Assembly (NCBI RefSeq): GCF_001905795.1
Contig: NZ_LIXJ01000024.1
Location: 33,144-97,143, forward strand
DNA length: 64,000 nt
Direction of reading: 5' to 3'
Source: Streptomyces sp. CB01580
Lineage (GTDB): Bacteria; Actinomycetota; Actinomycetes; Streptomycetales; Streptomycetaceae
Numbering within the stretch: position 1 is the stretch's first letter; every line of letters begins with the position of its first letter. The position numbers were made by a program, and so were the translations under genes. Of the stretch, positions 17,227-24,945 are shown piece by piece. The notes under the pieces were generated by a model, which had not been told where the DNA came from, did no database searches, and saw only the letters and a list, made by a program, of their open reading frames with translations.

Positions 17227-18240
17227 ATGCCACGTGGACGTCATCGCCATTCGACACCGCTGCACAGAATCCTTCCGCCCTCGGCCGTCGCCGGGGTCTC
17301 GGTCCTCTGCGCCGCGGGCGCCTGGCTGCTCGCCGAACCCCTGGTCCTGCGCGGTCTGGTGGCCGCCGCGGCGGCCGCCGCGGTGACCGGCGCGTATCTG
17401 ATGCGCAGCTGGGACCGGGAGGCCGGCCGTCGGGTCGCGGAGCTGAAGCGTGCCCGCGCCGGTGACGAGTGGCGGGCCGAGGAACGCGTGGCCGAGCTGG
17501 AGTCCGACCTGGAGGAGGCACGCGAGCTGCGGACCCGGCTGGAGACGAAGCTGCGGCGCAAGCGGGTGGAGCTGGCCAATCTGCGCGGGGAGCACGCCGC
17601 GTTGTTGCGCCGGTACGCCAACGCCGAGACGGGGCGCGCCAGCGCGCTGGAGGGCCGCAGGCGGCTCGCGCTCGAAGCCGGGGCCCCCAGGGAGCTGCCG
17701 GCCGCGCGCAGCACCCCGACCCCGGCCGCCTATCTGCGTGCCGCTCAGGCGCTGGAGGACCTGCCGCGCAACAGGGCGCTCCAGGAGGCCCGGCGCAATG
17801 CCGAGGAGGCCCGGAAGCGGGACCTCGCCGAGCGGGACCCGAAGACGGAGGAGCGGCCGGGCAGGCACACGGCGGCCGAGGACGACGCCTCCCCGGCGCG
17901 TCAGCCGCGTCCGACGACCGCCCTTCCCGCGTCCCGGCCGTCCGCCGCGCTGCTCCCGGCGCGTCCGGTGCCGGCCGCCAGCACGGTCGCCCCGGGGGCG
18001 GCGCCCCGCCGCCAGCAGGTGCCGCAGGGCAGCTTCGACTTCTTCGGCACGCAGAAGACGCGCACCGCGATCGAGTCCGTGCAGAACGAGGACCTCGCGG
18101 ACGTGGTGGGCGAGGAGGCGCTGGCCGCCCACCGCACGGGCACGGCGGAGAACGGCGCCGTCGGCAAGGTCATCGACCTGACCGCGCACGACGAGACGGA
18201 GCAGATGGACATGGTGGAGCTGCGCACCGCGATCTCGTAG
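17227..18240 (+). CDS. Membrane-anchored coiled-coil protein, unknown function
   Basis: A 337-residue protein with two adjacent hydrophobic stretches near the N-terminus (about residues 14-34 and 39-60), then a long charged coiled coil (about residues 62-140, ELKRARAGDEW, LESDLEEARELRTRLETKL), a Pro/Ala-rich linker and a conserved end with QGSFDFFGTQKTRTAIES. This is a Streptomyces-type protein; I do not recognise a function. TAAATT (17214-17219) ends 7 nt before the ATG, so the mRNA is probably leaderless and separate from the transporter upstream. Confidence 0.75.
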   Translation: MPRGRHRHSTPLHRILPPSAVAGVSVLCAAGAWLLAEPLVLRGLVAAAAAAAVTGAYLMRSWDREAGRRVAELKRARAGDEWRAEERVAELESDLEEARELRTRLETKLRRKRVELANLRGEHAALLRRYANAETGRASALEGRRRLALEAGAPRELPAARSTPTPAAYLRAAQALEDLPRNRALQEARRNAEEARKRDLAERDPKTEERPGRHTAAEDDASPARQPRPTTALPASRPSAALLPARPVPAASTVAPGAAPRRQQVPQGSFDFFGTQKTRTAIESVQNEDLADVVGEEALAAHRTGTAENGAVGKVIDLTAHDETEQMDMVELRTAIS

Positions 18241-18275
18241 TCGCCTGCTCGCGCCGTTCTCCCGGGCCGCCCGTC

Positions 18276-18330
18276 GTTCGCGTACGGGCGGCCCGGACCG
18301 TTGTTCGCGTACGGGCGGCCCGGACCGTTG
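18276..18330. repeat. 27-bp tandem repeat, two copies
   Basis: Two copies of a 27-bp unit beginning GTTCGCGTACGGGCGGCCCG, at 18276-18302 and 18303-18329. It lies in the convergent gap between the coiled-coil gene and nuoD2, next to the 35-bp array at 18361. Confidence 0.8.
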
Positions 18331-18360
18331 TTCCGTGTGTTCGCGTGCGGGGGCCCGATC

Positions 18361-18465
18361 GTTGTCCGCGAAATAGTGCGAGGACGGTCCGGACCGTTGT
18401 CCGCGAAGTGGTGCGCGGGCGGTCCGGACCGTTGTCCGCGAAGTGGTGCGCGGGCGGTCCGGACC
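18361..18465. repeat. 35-bp tandem repeat, three copies, each with a 12-bp palindrome
   Basis: Three head-to-tail 35-bp units at 18361-18395, 18396-18430 and 18431-18465. Units 2 and 3 are identical; unit 1 differs at a few bases. Each unit junction creates the perfect palindrome CGGTCCGGACCG. The array sits in a 260-bp convergent intergenic region between genes ending at 18240 and 18501, so it may work in transcription termination or as a protein site. Confidence 0.85.
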
Positions 18466-18500
18466 GTGTTCGTGCGGACGGCCGGGGCATCGGCCGTCGG

Positions 18501-19643
18501 CTACTTGTCGATGTCTCCGACGACGAAGAAGAGCGAGCCCAGGATCGCCACCATGTCGGCGACCAGGGTGCCCGGCAGCAGCTCGCCGAGCACCTGGATG
18601 TTGTTGTACGAGGCGGCGCGGAGCTTCAGCCGGTACGGGGTCTTCTCGCCCTTGGACACCAGGTAGTAGCCGTTGATGCCGAGCGGGTTCTCGGTCCAGG
18701 CGTAGGTGTGGCCCTCGGGGGCCTTCAGCACCTTGGGCAGGCGCTGGTTGATCGGGCCGGGCGCCAGGCCGGCCATCCGGTCCAGGCAGGCGTCCGCCAG
18801 GTCCAGGGAGTTGTGCGTCTGTTCCAGCAGGCACTCGAAGCGGGCCAGGCAGTCGCCCTCGGTGCGCGTGACGACCTTCAGGGTGTCGCCCAGTTCCCCG
18901 TACGCGAGGTACGGCTCGTCGCGCCGCAGGTCGAAGTCGACGCCCGAGGCGCGGGCGATCGGCCCGGACACCCCGTACGCGTGCACGGTCGCGGCCGGCA
19001 GCACCCCGACTCCCCGGGTGCGGCCCCTGAAGATCTCGTTGCCGAGCACCAGGTCGTCGTACACGTCCATCCGGGCCCGGACCGCCGCGACGGCGTCCCT
19101 GGCACGGCCGAGCCAGCCCGCGGGGAGGTCCTCCTTGAGCCCGCCGACCCGGTTGAACATGTAGTGCATCCGGCCGCCGGAGACCTCCTCCATCACGGCC
19201 TGGAGCTCCTCGCGCTCGCGGAACGCGTGGAACACAGGGGTGATCCCGCCGAGTTCGAGCGGGTACGAGCCGAGGAACATCAGATGGTTCAGGATCCGGT
19301 TCAGCTCGGCGAGCAGGGTGCGTGTCCAGACCGCCCGCTCCGGGACCTCCATGCCGAGCATCCGCTCCACGGCCATGACGACGCCCAGTTCGTTGGAGAA
19401 CGCCGACAGCCAGTCGTGGCGGTTGGCGAGCATCACGATCTGCCGGTAGTCGCGGGCCTCGAACAGCTTCTCCGCGCCACGGTGCATGTAGCCGATGACC
19501 GGCTCGGCGTGCTGGACGCGTTCGCCGTCGAGGACGATGCGCAGTCGGAGCACGCCGTGGGTGGAGGGGTGCTGAGGGCCGATGTTGAGCACCATGTCGG
19601 TGCTCTCCGCCGCGCCGCCGATGCCGACCGTCGTCTCCGTCAT
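18501..19643 (-). CDS. nuoD: NADH-quinone oxidoreductase subunit D paralogue
   Basis: A 380-residue homologue of the 49-kDa (NuoD) subunit of complex I, which lines the quinone site near cluster N2. The family block GPQHPSTHGVLRL is at residues 22-34 and GYMHRGAEKL at 51-60. The full 14-gene nuo operon is not here; Streptomyces carries it elsewhere, so this is a stand-alone second copy. ATG 19643 gives MTETTVGIGG. The upstream gene on the same strand encodes a MidA-type methyltransferase, the family that methylates an Arg of this subunit in mitochondria; that Arg is Arg55 here. Confidence 0.88.
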   Translation of the reverse strand: MTETTVGIGGAAESTDMVLNIGPQHPSTHGVLRLRIVLDGERVQHAEPVIGYMHRGAEKLFEARDYRQIVMLANRHDWLSAFSNELGVVMAVERMLGMEVPERAVWTRTLLAELNRILNHLMFLGSYPLELGGITPVFHAFREREELQAVMEEVSGGRMHYMFNRVGGLKEDLPAGWLGRARDAVAAVRARMDVYDDLVLGNEIFRGRTRGVGVLPAATVHAYGVSGPIARASGVDFDLRRDEPYLAYGELGDTLKVVTRTEGDCLARFECLLEQTHNSLDLADACLDRMAGLAPGPINQRLPKVLKAPEGHTYAWTENPLGINGYYLVSKGEKTPYRLKLRAASYNNIQVLGELLPGTLVADMVAILGSLFFVVGDIDK

Positions 19644-19868
19644 GCGGCCAGTATTCCTGAACGGGGAGGTGGTGGGGCGGTGGGGCGGTGAGGTGACGGG
19701 GCGGTGATGCCGCGGGGCACCGGCACGGGTCACAAGACGCGAGGGCACGGGTCGCTGGTACGCGGGTCACGGGCCCGGGGGGCGCACGTGCGCGTACGGG
19801 GCGCGTACGGCCACGGGGCGCGGTTTCCGCGGCGCCGCCCGGCGCATATGTGCCTCGGGCACCGGCCG

Positions 19869-20924
19869 TCATACGCGCCGCATCAGCCATCCGAAGTCGC
19901 CCAGCCCGCCCCGGGCCGTCAGCTCCGCCGCCTCGCCCGCCGAGGCCAGGGCCCGTACGTACCCGGCCGGATCGGCCGACGCCAGGGACAGGGGCGGGCG
20001 GGCGCCGTCGACACCGAGCCGGTGCAGCGCCTCGCGCTGCGTCAGCACCTCCGACGCCGGCTCGGACGCCATGACGTTCCCGGAGCCGGTCGCCGCGCCG
20101 GTCCCCGGGACGGCGACGGCGTCCACCGCCGCCGCGCACGCGTCCAGCGCCACGTGCGAGGTGAGGTCGCAGCTGCCGTCCGGCACCGGCCGTACCTCGC
20201 GGCCCGACCGGAAGCCGGTGAGCGTGCCGAAGGGCGGTCGCGCCCCGCGCGCGTGGGTGTAGTCCACGGCCACCGCGAGCCCGCCGCCGAGCGTGGACAC
20301 CGCCCGCGCCCACGCCTCGTCGCGCGGGCGCCCGATCTCCGCCCGGCAGCCCGGCCCGGCCGACGGCCACCAGCGGCGCAGCCACGCCGCGTCGGGCCCG
20401 GTCACCGGCTCGCCCAGCCGCTCTTCCCCGTCCGAGGCCCGGACCAGGACGTACCGGTCGACGCCGTCCGCGTCGGTCTCCGCGACGTCGGTCGGCACGT
20501 TGTCCAGCCACTCGTTGGCGAACAGCAGGCCGCAGACCCCCGACGGCGGTTCCGCGCACCACTCGATCCGGGGATCGAGACCGTCCGGGCGGGCGGCGAC
20601 CTCCACCGCGTACGCCCGTACGACGAGCCCGTCGGCGTCCTCGGCCGGCAGCGCCGCCAGCACCCCCGTCAGCAGTTCGCCGCGCCCCGCCCCGAGGTCC
20701 ACCAGGTCGACCTCGTCGGTGCCCAGGTCGCGGGCCGTCCGCACCAGCAGCCGGGCCACGGCGGAGGCGAACAGCGGGGACGCGTGGACGGAGGTACGGA
20801 AGTGACCGGCCGGCCCCTCGGGCCTCCGGTAGAACCCCCCGTCCCCGTACAGAGCGGTCTGCGCCGCCTCACGCCACCCACGCCACTCGTCCGTCGCGCC
20901 CGTCGTACCCGTCACGTCCGCCAT
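19869..20924 (-). CDS. MidA/NDUFAF7-family SAM-dependent methyltransferase (DUF185)
   Basis: About 351 residues. The N-terminal ALYGDGGFYRRPEGPAGHFRT and HASPLFASAVARLL are typical of the family, followed by the SAM motif VDLVDLGAGRGELL and the acceptor block LLFANEWLDNVP. In mitochondria NDUFAF7 symmetrically dimethylates Arg85 of NDUFS2 during complex I assembly. The start is uncertain: the frame continues upstream through a degenerate repeat (MADTENV-like), and ATG 20924 or 20939 are the nearest candidates before homology. It lies 225 bp upstream of nuoD on the same strand, which supports a shared task. Confidence 0.82.
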   Translation of the reverse strand: MADVTGTTGATDEWRGWREAAQTALYGDGGFYRRPEGPAGHFRTSVHASPLFASAVARLLVRTARDLGTDEVDLVDLGAGRGELLTGVLAALPAEDADGLVVRAYAVEVAARPDGLDPRIEWCAEPPSGVCGLLFANEWLDNVPTDVAETDADGVDRYVLVRASDGEERLGEPVTGPDAAWLRRWWPSAGPGCRAEIGRPRDEAWARAVSTLGGGLAVAVDYTHARGARPPFGTLTGFRSGREVRPVPDGSCDLTSHVALDACAAAVDAVAVPGTGAATGSGNVMASEPASEVLTQREALHRLGVDGARPPLSLASADPAGYVRALASAGEAAELTARGGLGDFGWLMRRV

Positions 20925-21137
20925 GTCCGCCGTGCCCATCCTGACCGTCACGTTCTCCGTGTCCGCCATGCCTGCCGTGCCCGTCCCGGCCGTCACGTCC
21001 GCCGTGCCCGGCATGCCCGTCACGACCTTCCCGACCGTCACGATTTCCAAGTCTCCACCTTGGGGAGTACGGTCCCGCAGGTCGGATCGGCCCTTCGGCT
21101 GACCCGGGCACCTTCCGCCTTCCCTACGCTGGATCAC
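20925..21137. other. Divergent region with degenerate repeats
   Basis: 213 bp between the methyltransferase and the sensor kinase. About 20.9-21.05 kb is made of imperfect copies of a GTCACGTCCGCC / GTGTCCGCC type motif. The kinase promoter -10 TACGCT is at 21125-21130. Confidence 0.45.
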
Positions 21138-22337
21138 GTGCAGCGCCTCTACGCCTTCCTCCGCAGACACCCGACGGGCGTCGACACCTTCTGGGCTGTC
21201 TTCCTCCTCGGGCTCTCCGGACTGTCGGCGCGGACAGTGGAGAACGGCAGGGGACTGCTGGCCGCCGCGCTGATCGTCACCGGCCTGAGCACCGTCGTCG
21301 CGCTGCGCCGACGCGCCCCGGAGAAGATGCTGCTGCTGGCCATCGCGATGGGTGTGGCGCAAGTGCTGACCGGGGTCGTGCCGGGCCCCGCCAACTTCGC
21401 GATGCTGGTGATCGTGTTCACCGTGGCGACGGTGGGGGAGCGCTGGGCCTCGCGGCTCGCGCTGGTGTGCAGCCTGGGTGCGGCGGGGCTCGCCCAGCTG
21501 CGCTGGCCCGCGGAGACGGGGCAGTCCGGCTGGTTCCAGCAGGTCTTCGTCGCCATCGTGATGACCGTGCCGTTCGTGCTGGCCTGGGTGCTCGGCGACT
21601 CGATGCGGACCCGGCGCGCCTATTTCAATCAGCTGGAGGAGCGGGCGGCCCGGCTGGAGCGGGAGCGCGAGGCGCAGTCGAAGGTCGCGGTGGCCGCCGA
21701 GCGGGCCCGTATCGCCCGCGAACTCCACGACGTCGTCGCGCACAACGTGTCGGTGATGGTGGTGCAGGCCGACGGGGCGGCGTACGTCATGGACGCGGCG
21801 CCCGACCAGGCCAAGCAGGCCCTGGAGACCATCTCCAGCACCGGCAGGCAGGCCCTCGCCGAGATGCGGCGGCTGCTCGGGGTGCTGCGGACCGGGGACG
21901 CGGAGGAGAGCGGGGAGTACGTCCCGCAGCCCGACGTCGGCCAGATCGAGGACCTGGTCGAACAGGTGCGGCAGACCGGTCTGACCGTCGACTTCAAGAT
22001 CGAGGGAACGCCGCGCCCGCTGCCCAGCGGGGTCGAGCTGACCGCGTACCGCATCGTGCAGGAGGCGCTGACCAACACCCGCAAGCACGGCGGCCCGGAC
22101 GCCGGGGCCAGCGTGCGGCTGGTCTACTTCGACGACGGGCTCGGGCTGCTGGTCGAGGACGACGGACGGGGCGCCGCGCACGAGATGTACGAGGACGGGG
22201 GCGCCGACGGCGGGGGCCACGGGATGATCGGGATGCGCGAGCGGGTCGGCATGGTCGGCGGAACGCTGGACGCCGGGCCGCGCCCGGGCGGCGGCTTCCG
22301 GATCAGCGCGCTGCTGCCGCTCAAACCGGCCCGCTGA
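21138..22337 (+). CDS. NarL-type two-component sensor histidine kinase
   Basis: A 399-residue membrane kinase. Five or six hydrophobic segments occupy about residues 15-155, followed by a short coiled coil and the HisKA_3 dimerisation block RIARELHDVVAHNVSVMVVQ, with the phosphorylated His in ELHD. The ATPase domain has AYRIVQEALTNTRKHGG (N box) and DDGRG, GHGMIGMRERVGMVGG (G boxes). No large sensory loop is visible, so it may sense the membrane. GTG 21138 follows TACGCT by 7 nt and the mRNA may be leaderless. The response regulator follows 273 bp downstream. Confidence 0.9.
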   Translation: MQRLYAFLRRHPTGVDTFWAVFLLGLSGLSARTVENGRGLLAAALIVTGLSTVVALRRRAPEKMLLLAIAMGVAQVLTGVVPGPANFAMLVIVFTVATVGERWASRLALVCSLGAAGLAQLRWPAETGQSGWFQQVFVAIVMTVPFVLAWVLGDSMRTRRAYFNQLEERAARLEREREAQSKVAVAAERARIARELHDVVAHNVSVMVVQADGAAYVMDAAPDQAKQALETISSTGRQALAEMRRLLGVLRTGDAEESGEYVPQPDVGQIEDLVEQVRQTGLTVDFKIEGTPRPLPSGVELTAYRIVQEALTNTRKHGGPDAGASVRLVYFDDGLGLLVEDDGRGAAHEMYEDGGADGGGHGMIGMRERVGMVGGTLDAGPRPGGGFRISALLPLKPAR

Positions 22338-22610
22338 TGCTCCGGACCCGGACCGGGGCGAGGATCGTGTGCGGGCTCGTTCGGGGCCGGGACCCCGAGC
22401 GGGGTCGCGGCCGGGTCGGGACGACGGATCCGGAGCAGGCCGGGACCGGGTCCGGATCGGGCCGGAACCGAAACCGGATCGGGTCCGGGCCCCGGCCGCC
22501 TGCCGGACCCGTCGGCCCACCAGACGTGCCGGACCCGGCCGCCGTGCCGCCCACCGGCCCACCCACACCTTCGCCCCGGATGATGCGGGACAGACAGGAG
22601 ACAGACCCCC
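22338..22610. other. GC-rich gap between kinase and regulator genes
   Basis: 273 bp of very GC-rich DNA built largely of GGATCGGGTCCGG / CGGAACCGG-like words from about 22420 to 22500. No frame with homology. The regulator has AGGAGA at about 22596. An unusually long gap for a kinase-regulator pair. Confidence 0.4.
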
Positions 22611-23291
22611 ATGGCGATCCGCGTGATGCTCGTCGACGACCAGGTGCTGCTGCGCACCGGCTTCCGGATGGTGCTCGCCGCCCAGCCGGACATGGAGGTC
22701 GTGGCCGAGGCCGGTGACGGCGCCGAGGCGATCGACGTGCTGCGCTCCACCGCCGTCGACGTGGTGCTGATGGACGTCCGGATGCCGAGGCTGGACGGCG
22801 TGGAGGCCACCCGGCGCATCTGCGCGCAGCAGGGCGCGCCCAAGGTGCTCATCCTGACCACGTTCGACCTGGACGAGTACGCCTTCTCCGGGCTGAAGGC
22901 CGGGGCCAGCGGCTTCATGCTCAAGGACGTCCCGCCCGCCGAACTGCTCAGCGCCATCCGCGCCGTGCACAGCGGCGACGCCGTCGTCGCGCCGTCCACC
23001 ACCCGCCGTCTGCTCGACCGCTTCTCGCCGATGCTGCCGGGTGGTACGAGCGAACCGAAGCACCAGGGCGTCGCCAAGCTCACCGAACGCGAGCGCGAGG
23101 TGATGCTGCTGGTCGCACAGGGACTGTCGAACGGCGAGATCGCGGCACGCCTGGTGCTCTCCGAGGCCACCGTGAAGACGCACGTGGGCCGCATCCTCAC
23201 GAAGCTGAACCTGCGCGACCGGGTGCAGGTCGTCGTCCTCGCGTACGAGACGGGTCTGGTCCGGGCCGGCGGCGGGGCCGGGGCGAGCTGA
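22611..23291 (+). CDS. LuxR/NarL-family response regulator
   Basis: A 226-residue regulator. The receiver domain starts MAIRVMLVDDQVLLRTGF; the phosphoacceptor is Asp55 in VVLMDVRMP. A C-terminal LuxR helix-turn-helix reads LTEREREVMLLVAQGLSNGE and IAARLVLSEATVKTHVGRI. AGGAGA precedes the ATG. It is paired with the upstream kinase. The target genes are unknown. Confidence 0.92.
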   Translation: MAIRVMLVDDQVLLRTGFRMVLAAQPDMEVVAEAGDGAEAIDVLRSTAVDVVLMDVRMPRLDGVEATRRICAQQGAPKVLILTTFDLDEYAFSGLKAGASGFMLKDVPPAELLSAIRAVHSGDAVVAPSTTRRLLDRFSPMLPGGTSEPKHQGVAKLTEREREVMLLVAQGLSNGEIAARLVLSEATVKTHVGRILTKLNLRDRVQVVVLAYETGLVRAGGGAGAS

Positions 23292-23338
23292 CCGGCGGGG
23301 ACGAGGGGGCGGCCGGTCCGGGCGTTCCGTCGGCCGGT

Positions 23339-24445
23339 TCAGCGCAGGATGCCCTCCAGGAAGTCGCTGCCGAGCCGGGCCACCGTGGTCAGGTCCAGCT
23401 GGTGCAGCACGTAACGGCCGCGTCGGCGGGTGGTGACCAGGCCCGCCTTCTTCAGCACCGCGAGATGCCGGGAGACCTCGGGGGCCGTGATGCCGTGCGT
23501 ATCGGCGAGTTCGCCGGTCGTGTGCGCGGAACGGGCGAGGTGGCGGCACAGACGCATCCGCATGGGGTGGGCCAGTGCCTCCAGCCGTAGCTGGAGCAGC
23601 TCCACGGAGGCGGGGGAGGGCAGCTCGGGCTGGTGCACCGGGTAGTGGATCACCGGCCGCCAGCCCGGCGCGTGCAGCAGGTTGAGGTGCGGCCAGCCGA
23701 AGGTGGACGGGATGAGGGTGAGCCCGGGGCCGGCCGCGCTGGCCCGGCCGTCGGACAGCTTGTCCGCACTGATCAGGGTCCTCGCCTCGTCGAGGGCCAG
23801 CGCCGGGGACACCGCCTTCAGCGCCTCGCCGAGCCCCTTGCGGCGCAGCAGGTCCGTCTTGTGCCGGGCGTCGGCGACCAGCTGGACCCGAACCCGCTGC
23901 CAGGTCTCGGCGAAGAACGCCTGGTCGCAGTCCTCGAAGAGGCGCCGCACCCAGCGGCGCACGGGCGCGGGGTCGGCCAGCAGCTGCTGGGTGAACTCCA
24001 CCTGGCGGGGTCCCCGCGCCGCCGCCATCTCCAGGGCACGGGCGTGCATCGTCGGGTTGCCGAGCGGAGAGGGCGCGCCGAGCCCGTACAGGCTGGTGCA
24101 GGTGAACTCCAGGGCGGCGGACACGAACCGTTCGTCGTCCAGCCGGTCGAGGGTGTCCAGGTCCTCGGCCAGGCTCGCGCCCGTTTTGCCGTCGCCGCCG
24201 CGCACCCCCGCGAACGCCAGGAAGATGTCCGAGAACGTGTGGCGCCACAGGAAGTCCGCCTCGTGCAGGCGGTCGGCGAGATCGGGCTCCAGCGCGCTGG
24301 CCGTCGCCGTCGCCCAGCCGTGCAGACCCGGGTGGTGCCCGGGTTCGGAGAGGGCGTGCAGGGCCAGGCCCAGTTCCGCGAGGGGAGAGGTCTCGAAGAC
24401 GATGCGGTCGGGGGCCAGGCCCTTGATGTCGATGTGCACGCTCAC
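23339..24445 (-). CDS. ArsR-type HTH regulator with large N-terminal domain (DUF5937-like)
   Basis: A 368-residue protein. A long N-terminal region (about residues 1-270) with no catalytic motif precedes a C-terminal winged helix-turn-helix of the ArsR type: LEALAHPMRMRLCRHLARS, TTGELADTHGITAPEVSRHL and VLKKAGLVTTRRRGRYVLHQ. No metal-binding Cys cluster is seen, so it is not a classical arsenic sensor. GTG or ATG start near 24445 gives MSVHIDIKGL. It is divergent from a small gene at 24544, an arrangement that suggests control of that promoter. Confidence 0.83.
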   Translation of the reverse strand: MSVHIDIKGLAPDRIVFETSPLAELGLALHALSEPGHHPGLHGWATATASALEPDLADRLHEADFLWRHTFSDIFLAFAGVRGGDGKTGASLAEDLDTLDRLDDERFVSAALEFTCTSLYGLGAPSPLGNPTMHARALEMAAARGPRQVEFTQQLLADPAPVRRWVRRLFEDCDQAFFAETWQRVRVQLVADARHKTDLLRRKGLGEALKAVSPALALDEARTLISADKLSDGRASAAGPGLTLIPSTFGWPHLNLLHAPGWRPVIHYPVHQPELPSPASVELLQLRLEALAHPMRMRLCRHLARSAHTTGELADTHGITAPEVSRHLAVLKKAGLVTTRRRGRYVLHQLDLTTVARLGSDFLEGILR

Positions 24446-24543
24446 CCCTCCATGGTGCGGGGTGCGTGCGGAAGTCGTTCGTCCGTTTGACGGCGGTCGT
24501 CAAATGACGGGCCGCGCGGGCGGCCCCGGCCCACGCTGTGGCG

Positions 24544-24768
24544 ATGGACGCCATTCAGCAGCAGATGTTCGACAGCTACCGCGCGATCGCGAGGGGTGAG
24601 GCGCCGCCGCCGTCGCCGGGCCGGTACGACTGGGAGGTGCTGCGCGGGGCCCGCGACCGGCAACGGTTCGAGGCCGTGATCGCGGGCCGTCCGGTGGGCG
24701 GCCGTCGGCGGGCGCTGCTGCGGGCCCTGCGCGCGACGTTCGCCCGGCGTCCCCGGCCGGTGCGCTGA
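24544..24768 (+). CDS. Small conserved protein divergent from the ArsR-type regulator
   Basis: A 74-residue basic protein starting MDAIQQQMFDSYRAIARGEA, then PPPSPGRYDWEVLRGARDRQ and an Arg-rich end. I recognise the SYRAIARGEAPPPSPGR pattern as common next to this regulator in Streptomyces, but know no function. A GTG two codons upstream (24538) is an alternative start. No membrane segment. Confidence 0.6.
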   Translation: MDAIQQQMFDSYRAIARGEAPPPSPGRYDWEVLRGARDRQRFEAVIAGRPVGGRRRALLRALRATFARRPRPVR

Positions 24769-24800
24769 CCGGCCGGGGCGGCGTGCGCGGCGGAGGGACG

Positions 24801-24945
24801 CTGCGAGGCTGGGCCGTGTGCCACGAGGACCGTCCTGGTCCTGCGAGGGCCGCGTGTCCCATGAGGACCGTGCTCTACGTGAACCTTCCTGGCTCTACGA
24901 GGACCTCTTGGTCCTACGAGGCCCCTCCTCGTTCTACGAGGAACC
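24801..24945. repeat. Degenerate repeat CTACGAGGACC with about 20-bp period
   Basis: Eight imperfect copies of a CTACGAGGACC-like word start at 24801, 24822, 24841, 24860, 24875, 24895, 24914 and 24934, mostly 19-21 bp apart, about two helical turns. The last copy overlaps the stop of the lyase gene. The copies fill the 165-bp convergent gap. Confidence 0.6.

Noticed and set aside
18361..18465. CRISPR array
   Set aside because: Repeats are head-to-tail without spacers and no cas genes are near. The same holds for the arrays at 26343 and 54257.
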